Assembly (NCBI GenBank): GCA_046498405.1
Contig: JAWOAS010000050.1
Location: 1 to 64,000 of the forward strand
Direction of reading: 5' to 3'
Origin: T1Sed10-49 sp046498405
Lineage (GTDB): Bacteria > Actinomycetota > Nitriliruptoria > Euzebyales > Egibacteraceae
DNA: 64,000 bases
Part shown: positions 49,016-59,166 of the stretch, piece after piece
Numbering within the stretch: position 1 is the first letter of the stretch
Layout: each line of letters starts with the position of its first letter
Program-made: the position numbers and the translations under genes
Notes under the pieces: generated by a model
The model's input: only the letters and a program-made list of their open reading frames with translations
Databases searched by the model: none
Told to the model about the DNA's origin: nothing

Positions 49016-49702
49016 GTGCAGGGATCGTCGAGTGCGCTACGGCGTCGCTGGCGCGGCCTCGCGCGCCACCTCGGCGCGACGGCGACCGGTGCCGACCCGA
49101 TCCTCGGCATGCTCGTCAGCCGCTACACCGAGCCGCACCGGCGCTACCACACTCTCCACCACGTCGACGAGGTGCTCGACGGCATCGACCGGCTCGCCAC
49201 GGCGGGCGAGCCCCTCGAGGACCCGCACGCCACCGCGCTCGCGGCCTGGTTCCACGACGTGGTCTACGAGCCCGGCGACCCGTGCAACGTCGCGCGGTCG
49301 GCGCAACTGGCCACCGAGACCCTCGCGGCGGCCGGCGTCGACGAGGGCACCGTCGAGCGCACCGCCGCGCTCGTGCTGACCACCGAGGACCATGTCCCCG
49401 ACGGCCCCGACGCCGCGGTCCTCTGCGACGCCGACCTCGCGGTGCTCGGCCGGGAGCGTCGCGCGTACCTGCGCTACGCCCGCCAGATCCGCGAGGAGCA
49501 CGAGCACCTCGACGACGGCGCCTACCGCGCCGGCCGTCGGGAGGTCCTGCGCAGCCTGCTCGAGCGGCCGCTGCCCTACCACACCGCGACGATGCGGCGG
49601 GAGCGCGGGCAGCGGGTGCGACCCAACCTCCTCGACGAGCTCGAGCGCCTCAGCGACGACGGGCGCCCGGTCGGCGCAGCCCTGCGCGACGCAGCGCGCT
49701 GA
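49016..49702 (+). CDS. HD-superfamily metal-dependent phosphohydrolase
   Basis: A 228-residue HD-domain protein of the type described as 'predicted metal-dependent HD superfamily phosphohydrolase'. Ligands are the His residues of YHTLHHVDEVL (about 43-53), the HD pair in AAWFHDVVYEPGD and a later Asp in VLCDADLAVLG. The substrate is unknown. GTG 49016 follows AAGGAGG. Its last 53 bases overlap the convergent DUF4031 gene. Confidence 0.82.
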   Translation: MQGSSSALRRRWRGLARHLGATATGADPILGMLVSRYTEPHRRYHTLHHVDEVLDGIDRLATAGEPLEDPHATALAAWFHDVVYEPGDPCNVARSAQLATETLAAAGVDEGTVERTAALVLTTEDHVPDGPDAAVLCDADLAVLGRERRAYLRYARQIREEHEHLDDGAYRAGRREVLRSLLERPLPYHTATMRRERGQRVRPNLLDELERLSDDGRPVGAALRDAAR

Positions 49703-49916
49703 CGAGCTGGCGGCTGCTCACCGGCCTCGCCCCGAGCGTGAGCGCGTGCGCGCGCAGCTCGGTGGGGATGTCGTAGTGGTCGCCCTGGAAGTGCTCGCGC
49801 CGCAGTCCGAGGCGGGCGGCGAAGTCGTGGAGCTCGCCATGGCTCGCGTCGCTGGCGAGGTGCGCCCAGCGCCGGCCGCGCCACCGCCAGACCGCGGGGT
49901 CGACGAGGACGGCCAC
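49650..49916 (-). CDS. DUF4031 protein
   Basis: An 88-residue protein beginning AVLVDPAVWRWRGRRWAHL and continuing HLASDASHGELHDFAARLG, GDHYDIP and RAHALTLGARPVSSRQL, the standard layout of DUF4031. The family is widespread and uncharacterised. It overlaps the HD gene end by 53 bases on the opposite strand. The C-terminal Arg-rich tail is probably non-essential. Confidence 0.75.
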   Translation of the reverse strand: MAVLVDPAVWRWRGRRWAHLASDASHGELHDFAARLGLRREHFQGDHYDIPTELRAHALTLGARPVSSRQLVSALRRAGLRRPGARRR

Positions 49917-49923
49917 CGCGATC

Positions 49924-50127
49924 TCAGGTGGTGCGCTGCGGCGGGCGCTGGACCTTGCCGGCCTTGAGGCAGGAGGTGCAGACGTTGGCGCGGCGCACCC
50001 CGCCGTTCTCCCAGATGCGGATGCGCTGCACGTTGGGGCTCCAGCGACGCTTGCTGCGGCGGTGCGAGAAGCTCACCTGGTAGTTGAAGGTCGGCTTCTT
50101 CGCGCAGATCTCACAGACGGCAGGCAT
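49924..50127 (-). CDS. rpmB: 50S ribosomal protein L28
   Basis: A 67-residue L28 with two zinc-binding Cys pairs, CEIC (residues 5-8) and CTSC (about 51-54), and the conserved NYQVSFSHRRSKRRW and NVQRIRIW. It is the zinc-containing form that, in actinomycetes, is often exchanged for a zinc-free paralog under zinc starvation. ATG 50127. A TACGCT on the minus strand (50249-50244) may be its -10. Confidence 0.96.
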   Translation of the reverse strand: MPAVCEICAKKPTFNYQVSFSHRRSKRRWSPNVQRIRIWENGGVRRANVCTSCLKAGKVQRPPQRTT

Positions 50128-50320
50128 GGCGTGGCATCCCTCGGTTGGCGCAGCGGCGGGCTCGGTGCTCCTCGTCTGCCATCTCGGGGCGCCCGGCGGG
50201 GCGCAGGGGTGTCAGGGTCGACCGCCCGAGCGGCAACCCGCGCAGCGTAGCCCGTCACCGCCGGCGGTGCCACCTGCGGGCCGCGCCGGGGCCCGCCCGC
50301 GCGGCGGCGGTGTCGCGCCC

Positions 50321-50326
50321 TACACT
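50321..50326 (+). promoter_or_regulatory. Candidate -10 box for recG
   Basis: TACACT followed by GCCCGC. It would start transcription near 50334, about 48 bases upstream of the recG ATC. Confidence 0.4.
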
Positions 50327-50381
50327 GCCCGCCAGCCCGCCCCACCGAGCCGCCGACCGCGCGCGACCGAGGAGGCCCGCC

Positions 50382-52495
<2,114 letters not shown>

Positions 52496-52496
<1 letters not shown>

Positions 52497-53107
52497 TGCC
52501 CCGGGTCATCGCCGGCGCGCTCGGCGGGCGGCGCTTCGCCGCCCCGCCGGGCGGGGCCACCCGTCCCACCGCCGAGCGGGTGCGCGAGGCGCTCTTCAGC
52601 GCCCTGGCGGCCGACCTGCCCGGCGCCGTGGTCGTCGACCTCTTCGCCGGCTCGGGGGCGCTGGCGATCGAGGCGCTCTCGCGCGGGGCGGCGCGCGCGG
52701 TCCTCGTCGAGTCGGCTCGGCGCGCCGCGGCGGTCATCGGCCGCAACCTCGCCGACCTCGGCCTCGACGAGCCCCCCGGCCGCGCGCGCGTGCGCCGCGT
52801 CGACGCCCGGGCGTTCTGCGCCGCGCCCGAGGGCGGCCCCTTCGACGTCGTGCTCGCCGACCCGCCCTACGACCTGCCGGCCCCGGCCCTGGCCGGCTGC
52901 GTGGCCGACCTCGCCGCGGCCGGGGCGCTGCGGCCCGGCGCGCGCATCGTGCTCGAGCGCGACCGCCGGGGGGTCGAGGCGCTCGAGGCCGCCCGACCCG
53001 CGGCGGTGGCGCCCGAGCGGGTCCGCGCCTACGGTGACACCGTGCTCGTGTGGTGGCGCGCGGGCGAGGAGGCTCCAGGCGACGCGAGGGGAGACCTGCC
53101 GACGTGA
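52496..53107 (+). CDS. rsmD: 16S rRNA (guanine966-N2)-methyltransferase
   Basis: A 203-residue SAM-dependent methylase. It starts RVIAGALGGRRFAAPPG, has the SAM-binding VVDLFAGSGALAIEALSRGA (about 43-62) and the catalytic DPPYDLP near residue 122. It modifies 30S subunits. ATG 52496 overlaps the recG stop (TGATG), and its own stop overlaps the coaD start (GTGA). Confidence 0.93.
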
Positions 53108-53580
53108 CGACCGCGGCCTGCCCCGGCAGCTTCGACCCGATCACCAACGGGCACCTCGACGTCATCGAGCGGGCCGCGGCGAGCTTCGACGAGCTCGTCG
53201 TGGCCTGCACCCGCAACGCCGGCAAGCACGACCTCTTCTCCCTCGAGGAGCGCGTGGGGATGATCGAGGAGGTCACCGGCCACCTCGACAACGTCACCGT
53301 CGCGTCGTTCGACGGGCTGCTCGTCGACTTCTGCGCCGAGCGCGGCGTCCGCGTGATCGTCAAGGGCCTGCGCGCGGTCAGCGACTTCGAGTACGAGTTG
53401 CAGATGGCGCAGATGAACGGCCGACTGGGCGAGGTGGAGACGCTGTTCCTCACCACGAGCCCCGTATATTCGTTCCTGTCCTCCTCGCTGGTCAAGGAGG
53501 TCGCCCGCTTCGGCGGCGACGTCTCGGACTTCGTGCCCGAGACCGTCGCCCGCCGTCTCACCGCCCGTCTCGTCCCGTAG
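53104..53580 (+). CDS. coaD: Phosphopantetheine adenylyltransferase
   Basis: Transfers AMP to 4'-phosphopantetheine in CoA synthesis. The 158 residues show CPGSFDPITNGHLDVIERA (the TNGH nucleotidyl-transferase motif), VVKGLRAVSDFEYELQMAQMN written here as KGLRAVSDFEYELQMA, and SFLSSSLVKEVARFGGDV. GTG 53104 overlaps the rsmD stop. The order rsmD-coaD is conserved in many bacteria. Confidence 0.96.
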   Translation: MTTAACPGSFDPITNGHLDVIERAAASFDELVVACTRNAGKHDLFSLEERVGMIEEVTGHLDNVTVASFDGLLVDFCAERGVRVIVKGLRAVSDFEYELQMAQMNGRLGEVETLFLTTSPVYSFLSSSLVKEVARFGGDVSDFVPETVARRLTARLVP

Positions 53581-53604
53581 CCACCGCGCAGCAAAGGACC
53601 CACC

Positions 53605-54153
53605 GTGGATGTGGAGGGGTACCTCGACCGCATCGAGCAGCTCGTCGCGCAGGGTCGACCGGTGCCGCTGTCGGCCTCGGTCATGGTGAGCAAGGCCGAG
53701 CTCGAGGAGGCCCTCGCCGGCTTGCGCGCCGAGCTGCCCGAGGAGATGCGCCAGTCCCGCTGGGTGCTCAAGGAGCGCGACGAGGTCATCGACCAGGCGC
53801 GCCGGGAGGCCGAGCGCGTCGTCGCCGACGCCCGCGCCGAGGCCGAGCAGCTCGTGAGCGAGACCGAGGTCGTCAGCACCGCGCAGCGCGAGGCCGAGCG
53901 CATCCTCGAGGAGGCGCGCGAGGAGGCCCGCGTGCTGCGGCTCGAGGCCGAGGACTACGTCGACAACAAGCTCGCGAACTTCGAGATCGCGCTGCACAAG
54001 ACCCTCGAGGCCGTCGAGAAGGGGCGCGAGCGACTCCGCGGCCGGCTCGTCTCCGACGAGCTCACCCGCGACGAGGACGAGCCGGCGCCCGGCGCGGGCG
54101 ACGAGGAGCCGTCGGTGCCGCGCTCGCAGCTCTACGACCACGAGGGCGGGTAG
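53605..54153 (+). CDS. DivIVA-like coiled-coil protein
   Basis: A 182-residue protein whose central region (about 50-140) is a charged coiled coil (RREAERVVADARAEAEQLV, REAERILEEAREEARVL). It has a short N-terminal segment (VEGYLDRIEQLV) and an acidic Pro-rich tail. Proteins of this kind occupy the same place between coaD and DUF177 in other actinomycetes and are annotated as DivIVA- or ATP-synthase-b-like. A cell-pole or division role is plausible but unproven. GTG 53605 follows AAAGGA. Confidence 0.7.
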   Translation: MDVEGYLDRIEQLVAQGRPVPLSASVMVSKAELEEALAGLRAELPEEMRQSRWVLKERDEVIDQARREAERVVADARAEAEQLVSETEVVSTAQREAERILEEAREEARVLRLEAEDYVDNKLANFEIALHKTLEAVEKGRERLRGRLVSDELTRDEDEPAPGAGDEEPSVPRSQLYDHEGG

Positions 54154-54232
54154 GCGCACCGGCCCGACCGCGATCGGCTGGCATCGACCGCGCCGGCCCG
54201 CCCCGGCCGGGCGTCGGGCCGCGCCGGCGTGG

Positions 54233-54238
54233 TAGGGT
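54233..54238 (+). promoter_or_regulatory. Candidate -10 box for the DUF177-rpmF-rnc operon
   Basis: TAGGGT followed by TGCCGC. The start would be near 54246, about 70 bases before the DUF177 gene. Confidence 0.4.
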
Positions 54239-54314
54239 TGCCGCTCCGGACCTCGGGTCTGTCGTCGTGCCCGACGACCCCCAGCCGTGCCCTCGCTGGA
54301 GCCGTGTTGTGCTC

Positions 54315-54845
54315 ATGACCGCCCCCCTCGACGACCTCACCGTGAAGGTCAACGACCTCCTCGACCGCCCGGGAGCCTCCCGCGCGGTCGACCTCGCGCT
54401 GCCCGTGCCGGAGGGCTTCGACCTGCCGCTGGCCACGGTGGGGGAGCCGGTGCGCCTCGACGGCCTCATCGAGAGCGTCGTCGACGGGCTGCTCGTGCGC
54501 GGGAGCCTGGCCGCCGAGATCGTGCTGTCGTGCTCACGCTGCCTCACGCCGATCGCCCACGACGCCCGCGTCGACGTCGTCGAGCTCTTCACCGACCCCG
54601 GCGAGGTCGACCCCGACGACGAGGTCGAGCCGGGCTACGAGCTCCTCGACGGGCACCTGCGCCTCGACGCGCTCGTGCGCGACGGCCTCGCGACGACGAT
54701 CCCCTTCCAGCCGCTGTGCGCGGCGACCTGCCGCGGCCTCTGCGCCCAGTGCGGCGCGGACCTCAACGAGGTCGCCTGCGACTGCGCCGACGACGACCTC
54801 GACCCCCGCTGGGAGGGGCTGCGCGGCCTGCGACTGCCGGAGTGA
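54315..54845 (+). CDS. DUF177 (YceD-like) protein
   Basis: A 176-residue member of the DUF177/YceD family, which accompanies rpmF almost universally and is linked to 23S rRNA accumulation. The zinc-binding cysteines are visible as LSCSRCLTP (about 75-83) and CRGLCAQCGADLN near residue 140. An acidic region (DPGEVDPDDEVEPGYE) lies between. ATG 54315. rpmF follows 57 bases later. Confidence 0.9.
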   Translation: MTAPLDDLTVKVNDLLDRPGASRAVDLALPVPEGFDLPLATVGEPVRLDGLIESVVDGLLVRGSLAAEIVLSCSRCLTPIAHDARVDVVELFTDPGEVDPDDEVEPGYELLDGHLRLDALVRDGLATTIPFQPLCAATCRGLCAQCGADLNEVACDCADDDLDPRWEGLRGLRLPE

Positions 54846-54902
54846 CCCGCCGGCGACCCTCACCCCTTCCGAGCCCCCGAGACCAGACCAGGAGCGACGA
54901 CC

Positions 54903-55085
54903 GTGGCTGTCCCAAAGCGCAAGACCTCGCGAGCCCGCACGCGCCACCGCAAGGCGCAGTGGATGCGCCGGGCCCGTCCGGCCGAGGCCACGTGCCGGCG
55001 GTGCAAGGCGCCGGTGCGCCCGCACACGGTGTGCGGCACCTGCGGCTACTACGGCGGCCGGCAGGCCGTCGCCAGCGACGACTGA
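54903..55085 (+). CDS. rpmF: 50S ribosomal protein L32
   Basis: A 60-residue L32 with the expected start AVPKRKTSRARTRHRKAQW and a zinc ribbon, C-x2-C (CRRC) and C-x2-C (CGTC) about ten residues apart. It is the Cys-containing form, like L28 here. GTG 54903 follows AGGAG. It is co-transcribed with DUF177 and rnc. Confidence 0.97.
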   Translation: MAVPKRKTSRARTRHRKAQWMRRARPAEATCRRCKAPVRPHTVCGTCGYYGGRQAVASDD

Positions 55086-55104
55086 CCCCAGGGCCGTCGC
55101 GCCG

Positions 55105-55809
55105 GTGACCACCGCGGAGGCCAGCGCCCTCGAGCACGCCCTCGGCGTCCGCTTCGCCGACGGGGCGCTGCTCGACCTTGCCCTGGCCCACCGCAGCTGG
55201 GCGTTCGAGGCGGGCGGGCAGCCGACGAACGAGCGGCTGGAGTTCCTCGGTGACGCCGTCCTCGGCCTCGTCATCACCGACCGCGTCTACCGGGCGCTGC
55301 CGGAGGCCTCCGAGGGCCGGCTCGCGAAGCTGCGGGCGGCGACGGTCAGCGCGACGACCCTGGCCAGCGTCGCCCGTGGCCTCGGCGTCGGCGAGGCCGT
55401 CAAGCTCGGTCGCGGCGAGGAGCAGTCCGGGGGGCGCGACAAGGACTCGATCCTCGCCGACACCCTCGAGGCCCTCATCGGGGCGGTCTACCTCGACCGC
55501 GGCCTCGACGAGGCGACCGGACTCGTCCACCGGCTCTTCGACGGCATCGTCGACGAGCTCCGCAGCGCGAAGGGGGCGCTGGACTTCAAGACCGCGCTGC
55601 AGGAGCTCTCGGCGGCGGAGCTCAGCACGCTGCCGGCCTACGAGCTCAGCGAGGAGGGGCCCGACCACGAGAAGCGCTTCACCGCCGTCGTGCGCGTCGG
55701 CGGCGAGGCGCTCGGATCGGGTCAGGGACGCAGCAAGAAGGAGGCCGAGCAGGCCGCGGCCCGGCAGGCGCTCGACGCCCTCGCCGCGCGGCCGGGCGCG
55801 GCGGGCTAG
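55105..55809 (+). CDS. rnc: Ribonuclease III
   Basis: Cleaves double-stranded RNA in rRNA and mRNA processing. The 234 residues have the nuclease signature NERLEFLGDAVLGLV (about 38-52), the second metal-binding segment ADTLEALIGAVYLDRG, and a C-terminal double-stranded RNA-binding domain (DFKTALQELSA through GQGRSKKEAEQAAARQAL). GTG 55105 lies 19 bases after rpmF. Confidence 0.96.
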   Translation: MTTAEASALEHALGVRFADGALLDLALAHRSWAFEAGGQPTNERLEFLGDAVLGLVITDRVYRALPEASEGRLAKLRAATVSATTLASVARGLGVGEAVKLGRGEEQSGGRDKDSILADTLEALIGAVYLDRGLDEATGLVHRLFDGIVDELRSAKGALDFKTALQELSAAELSTLPAYELSEEGPDHEKRFTAVVRVGGEALGSGQGRSKKEAEQAAARQALDALAARPGAAG

Positions 55810-55900
55810 CCCGCCGCGCGCGGCTCGGCCGCACCGCCGAGCACGGCGGCGCAGCACCCCTGGCCGGCACGGCGGCGGCCGTCGAGAACGGAGGAGCACG

Positions 55901-56740
55901 GTGTCCCACCTTCCCGAGGTCGAGGTCCTGCGCAAGGACCTCGAGAAAGAGGTGGTCGGCAAGCGCGTCAAGGACGTCAGCGTCAAGACCGCGAAGACCG
56001 TCGCCCGTCACCGCCACCGCCCCGACTTCATCGCCGCTCTCGACGGCCGCAAGATCGAGGCCGTCCGCCGCCGGGGAACCTGGCTGCTCTTCGACCTCGA
56101 CGAGGGGGCCACGCTCTGCGCCCACCTCGGCGACCAGGGCGTCGTGACGCGCGAGACCGCCAAGGCCGAGCCCGGCCCGCACACCCAGCTCGTCGTGACG
56201 TTCACGACCGGCGGGGCCCTCCACCTCGTCGACCCGGAGAGGACCTCGCGGCTCTTCGTCGCGCCCACCGACGGCGTCGAGCAGCTCGAGGAGCTCGTGC
56301 CCGGCGGCATCGACCCGCTGTCGGGGGCGTTCACCTGGCACGCCTTCGCGCGCTACCTCGCCGGCCGCCACGCCGCGCTCAAGGCCCTGCTCGTCGACGA
56401 GAGCTTCATCCTCGGGCTCGGCGACCTCTACGCCGACGAGATCCTGTGGGCTGCCGGCCTCGCACCCGACCGGCGCTCGGACGCGCTGTCGAGCCAGGAG
56501 GTCCGTCGCCTCTACCGGGCGCTCTTCGAGGTGCTCTACGAGGCGATCAAGCAGGGTGGCACCGCCGACCTCGACGCCGAGGGCGAGCACACCGACCTCT
56601 TCGGCGAGCCGGGGGAGTACGGCTCGCACCTCAACGTCCACGGGCGGGCGGGCCAGCCGTGCCCGCGCTGCCGGCGCCCGGTGGTCCACACCGAGGTCGA
56701 GGGCGTCGGCGCCTACCACTGCTCCTCCTGCCAGGGCTGA
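55901..56740 (+). CDS. MutM/Fpg-fold protein lacking catalytic residues
   Basis: A 279-residue protein with the Fpg/Nei fold throughout: N-terminal LPEVEVLRKDLEKEVVGKRV, central FVAPTDGVEQLEELVPGGIDP, helix-two-turn-helix VDESFILGLGDLYADEILW, and a C-terminal zinc finger with two C-x2-C pairs (CPRC, CSSC). Active enzymes begin MPELPEV, with the N-terminal Pro as nucleophile and Glu next; here the start is MSHLPEV. The position of Lys57 reads RRRGTWLL, and the Arg of the zinc-finger loop is not seen in VEGVGAYHC. GTG 55901 follows GGAGG, and no upstream start would supply Pro-Glu. It occupies the usual mutM place after rnc. DNA binding without glycosylase activity is likely. Confidence 0.8.
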   Translation: MSHLPEVEVLRKDLEKEVVGKRVKDVSVKTAKTVARHRHRPDFIAALDGRKIEAVRRRGTWLLFDLDEGATLCAHLGDQGVVTRETAKAEPGPHTQLVVTFTTGGALHLVDPERTSRLFVAPTDGVEQLEELVPGGIDPLSGAFTWHAFARYLAGRHAALKALLVDESFILGLGDLYADEILWAAGLAPDRRSDALSSQEVRRLYRALFEVLYEAIKQGGTADLDAEGEHTDLFGEPGEYGSHLNVHGRAGQPCPRCRRPVVHTEVEGVGAYHCSSCQG

Positions 56741-56751
56741 GACCCGCGCGC

Positions 56752-57426
56752 TCAGAACAGCCGCGCGTCGACCCACAGCGTCGCGGCGATCGCGAGGGCT
56801 CCCACCGCCGGGGTGGGCCACCACGGCAGCGCCGGCCCGGGCACGCCGATGCGGGCGAGCCGGCGCCGGCGCCCCTGCGACCAGCCGGCGGCCCACCCGG
56901 CGACGAGGCCGACGAGCTGGGCGAAGCCGGTCGGCACGTCGAGGAGGCGCGCGGCGGCCAAAGCGAGGCCGATGCCGGCGAGGGAGCCGAGGGCCGCGAG
57001 GAGCAGCCACTGCAGCATCGCGACGGCCTCGGCCGCGGAGCGTCGGGCGCGCAGCGCCGTGCGCTCGGCGGCCCGGCGCAACAGGCGCCGACGCCGCGAC
57101 CACCAGCGCCCCGCCCAGCGCCCCGCGTCGCCGACCATGGCCTCCCAGCGACGCGCGAGGTCCTCCTGGGCCGCGCGTGAGGCGGCGGCGCGTTCGCGCT
57201 CGCGTCGCAGCGCGTCGTAGGCCGCCCGTGACTCGGGGTCGCGGACGAGGCCGTAGGCGACGTTGATGCGTTGGACGCGCCGGGTCGCCGCGGCGCGCTG
57301 CTCAGGGGCGACGAGGTCGGGATGGTGACGGCGCACGAGACGGCGGTGCGCGGCCTTGAGCTCGGCCTGCGACGCGGTCGGCGCGACCCCGAGCACCGCG
57401 TAGGCGTCGAGGTCGGCCTCAGCCAT
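56752..57426 (-). CDS. J-domain membrane protein
   Basis: A 224-residue protein with an N-terminal J domain (DLDAYAVLGVAPTASQAELK, then VRRHHPDLVAPEQ with the essential HPD, residues 33-36 or so), a basic linker, and two or three C-terminal hydrophobic segments (LQWLLLAALGSLAGIGLALA, FAQLVGLVAGWAAGW, AVGALAIAATLWV). It probably recruits a DnaK-type chaperone to the membrane. It lacks the Gly/Phe and zinc regions of DnaJ. ATG 57426 lies inside the end of the hydrolase gene (8-base overlap). Confidence 0.85.
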   Translation of the reverse strand: MAEADLDAYAVLGVAPTASQAELKAAHRRLVRRHHPDLVAPEQRAAATRRVQRINVAYGLVRDPESRAAYDALRRERERAAASRAAQEDLARRWEAMVGDAGRWAGRWWSRRRRLLRRAAERTALRARRSAAEAVAMLQWLLLAALGSLAGIGLALAAARLLDVPTGFAQLVGLVAGWAAGWSQGRRRRLARIGVPGPALPWWPTPAVGALAIAATLWVDARLF

Positions 57427-58444
57427 CGGCGCGGCGGGCGAGCACGTCGGCGACGGCCTCGCGCAGGACCGGCACGACGAGGTCGGGCCGGGCGAGGTGC
57501 CCGTCGTGGTCGACGTCGACGTCGAAGCGCCGGGCGGTGGGGATGCGCGCGGCGAGCGCGGCCTGCGAGGCGGGGGACACGAGCCGGTCGCGGGTCGAGC
57601 GCACGACGGCGGTGGGCACGTCGACGGTCGCGAGCCACCCCCGCGCGTCGAAGCGGCCGAGCTCGCGTCCGGCCTCGGCGACGTCCTCGGGGCTGCCGCG
57701 GACGAACTCCGCGACCATCCACCCCAGGCGGTCGAGCACCTCCCGCGGGGTCTCCTCGGTGATCATCCGGGTGACCTGCAGGGGCAGGCGCCCGTCGGCC
57801 TGGGCGAGCAGGAGGCGCTCGAGGGTCTGGCGGGGCGCGAGGCGCAGCGCGAGCTGGAGGGCGCCCATCGAGCGCCACAGCGCGCGGCGGGCCGGCGTCT
57901 CGCCGAAGCTCGCCGCCGTCGAGACGAGCACGAGCCCGGTGACGACGCCGGGGTGGCGCTGCCACACGAGTTGGGCGACGGGCCCGCCGAGGGAGTGGCC
58001 GAGGAGGACGACCGGGCCGGTGTCGAGCGCGGCGCAGAGCGCGGCGACGTCATCGGCGACGTCGGCGAGGCGGAAGGGCTCGGGCGGCCGCGGCGCGCGG
58101 CCGTGGCCGCGGAGGTCGACGGTGAGCACGCGCTGGTCGACGGCGAGGGCCTCGAGGATCCGCCACCAGTAGACGTCGGCGGGGTACATCCACCCGTGGA
58201 CGAGGACGAGCGTCGGTCCGCTCCCGCCGCGGCCCGCCTCGCGGACGACCTGCTCGCCGCGCGACCCGAGGTCGACGACGCGCGCGCTCGGCAGCGGCGG
58301 CGGGGTGGCGTCGAGGCCGGCGGGGGGCGTCCGCCGAGGGCGCGACGCCGCCCACAGCAGCCCGCCGACGGTCAGCGCGGCGGCCCAGCCGAGCCGGTGC
58401 GACGGCGCGGCGCCGGGGGCCCGCGACGGGGTGGACGACGACAT
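57419..58444 (-). CDS. Alpha/beta hydrolase
   Basis: A 341-residue hydrolase with an N-terminal hydrophobic segment (LGWAAALTVGGLLWAASRP), suggesting a membrane anchor or signal. The catalytic core has oxyanion-loop LVLVHGWMYPADVY, nucleophile elbow VLLGHSLGGPVAQL, an acid in the STRDRLVSPASQ region, and a C-terminal His in VDHDGHLARP. Family members include esterases, epoxide hydrolases and haloperoxidases; the substrate is unknown. ATG 58444. It is coupled to the J-domain gene. Confidence 0.83.
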   Translation of the reverse strand: MSSSTPSRAPGAAPSHRLGWAAALTVGGLLWAASRPRRTPPAGLDATPPPLPSARVVDLGSRGEQVVREAGRGGSGPTLVLVHGWMYPADVYWWRILEALAVDQRVLTVDLRGHGRAPRPPEPFRLADVADDVAALCAALDTGPVVLLGHSLGGPVAQLVWQRHPGVVTGLVLVSTAASFGETPARRALWRSMGALQLALRLAPRQTLERLLLAQADGRLPLQVTRMITEETPREVLDRLGWMVAEFVRGSPEDVAEAGRELGRFDARGWLATVDVPTAVVRSTRDRLVSPASQAALAARIPTARRFDVDVDHDGHLARPDLVVPVLREAVADVLARRADG

Positions 58445-58515
58445 GGGCGCAGCGTAGCGCCGGGGCCCGAGCCCAGCCGCGTGGCGCCCGGGCCGCCGCG
58501 CGCGGCCACCCGCTC

Positions 58516-58544
58516 TTGTCCGCGCGCGGCGGCTTCGGTATCGT
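58516..58544 (+). promoter_or_regulatory. Candidate promoter of the small coiled-coil gene
   Basis: TTGTCC (58516-58521), 17-base spacer, TATCGT (58539-58544). The start would be near 58551, leaving about 138 bases of untranslated leader. Confidence 0.5.
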
Positions 58545-58688
58545 TCATTCGTCAACGCGGGGCGCCGCGCAGCGTTGCGCGCCCGCCTCGAGAGCCCGCG
58601 CGGTGACCGGCCGGTGTGCTGCCGCTTCGGCGGTCGCAACCCCGCGTGGCGGCCGGCCACCACGACGCAGCCGCAGGAGGAGCACCGC

Positions 58689-58886
58689 ATGAAGGCCCTC
58701 GTCGGCTCCTGGGAGCACCGCCCCTACCAGCTCCTCGCGGAGGTGACGGCCCTGCGCACGAGGGTGCGTGAGCTCGAAGAGGCCCTCGACAAGGCCGAGC
58801 GCGAGAACGCCTCGCTCCGGGAGGCCATCGACGCCGGCCTCGCCGCGGCGACCGACGACGAGGCCTCGGCGCTGAGCCATCGCTAG
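58689..58886 (+). CDS. Small coiled-coil protein
   Basis: A 65-residue protein consisting largely of one amphipathic helix (LLAEVTALRTRVRELEEAL, then DKAERENASLREAI) that reads as a leucine-zipper-like coiled coil. ATG 58689 follows AGGAGG by eight bases. No family is recognised. A short frame from GTG 58603 ends in TGA overlapping this ATG. The gene lies alone between the hydrolase and smc, with its own promoter. Confidence 0.6.
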   Translation: MKALVGSWEHRPYQLLAEVTALRTRVRELEEALDKAERENASLREAIDAGLAAATDDEASALSHR

Positions 58887-59004
58887 CGCCCGCGCCCTCC
58901 CACCACCGCGCGCCCTCGCAGGCGCCCCTGCCGCCACGGCGCGCGGGCCCCGACGCCCGTCCCCGGCGGCGCGGCGGATGCGCTGGCCCGGGCACGCCGG
59001 ACGC

Positions 59005-59010
59005 TAGACT
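59005..59010 (+). promoter_or_regulatory. Candidate -10 box for smc
   Basis: TAGACT followed by GCCGC, the same 11 bases as before ddl at 45651. Start near 59018. No clear -35. Confidence 0.45.
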
Positions 59011-59166
59011 GCCGCGGCGCCGCCCCCCGCTGACCGAAAGGCCCGGCTGCATGTGCCCGCGCGCTCCCGCGGTGCCCGGCCGCGCGGCGCCGGGTCGCGT
59101 GGCGCCAGGTTGCCCCGTGCCGGGTCGAGCGGCGCTGAGTCGCGTGGCGGCGCCGGGGAGGCCGTC

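Noticed and set aside
58603..58692. A 29-codon upstream frame ending in an ATGA overlap with the small coiled-coil gene
   Set aside because: There is no ribosome site before its GTG and no amino-acid run of regulatory type. The coiled-coil gene has its own AGGAGG. The overlap may be chance.
59053..59166. N-terminal extension of SMC from GTG 59053
   Set aside because: The 38 residues are degenerate Arg/Gly/Ala repeats not found in SMC proteins, and GGGGAGG lies properly before GTG 59167.
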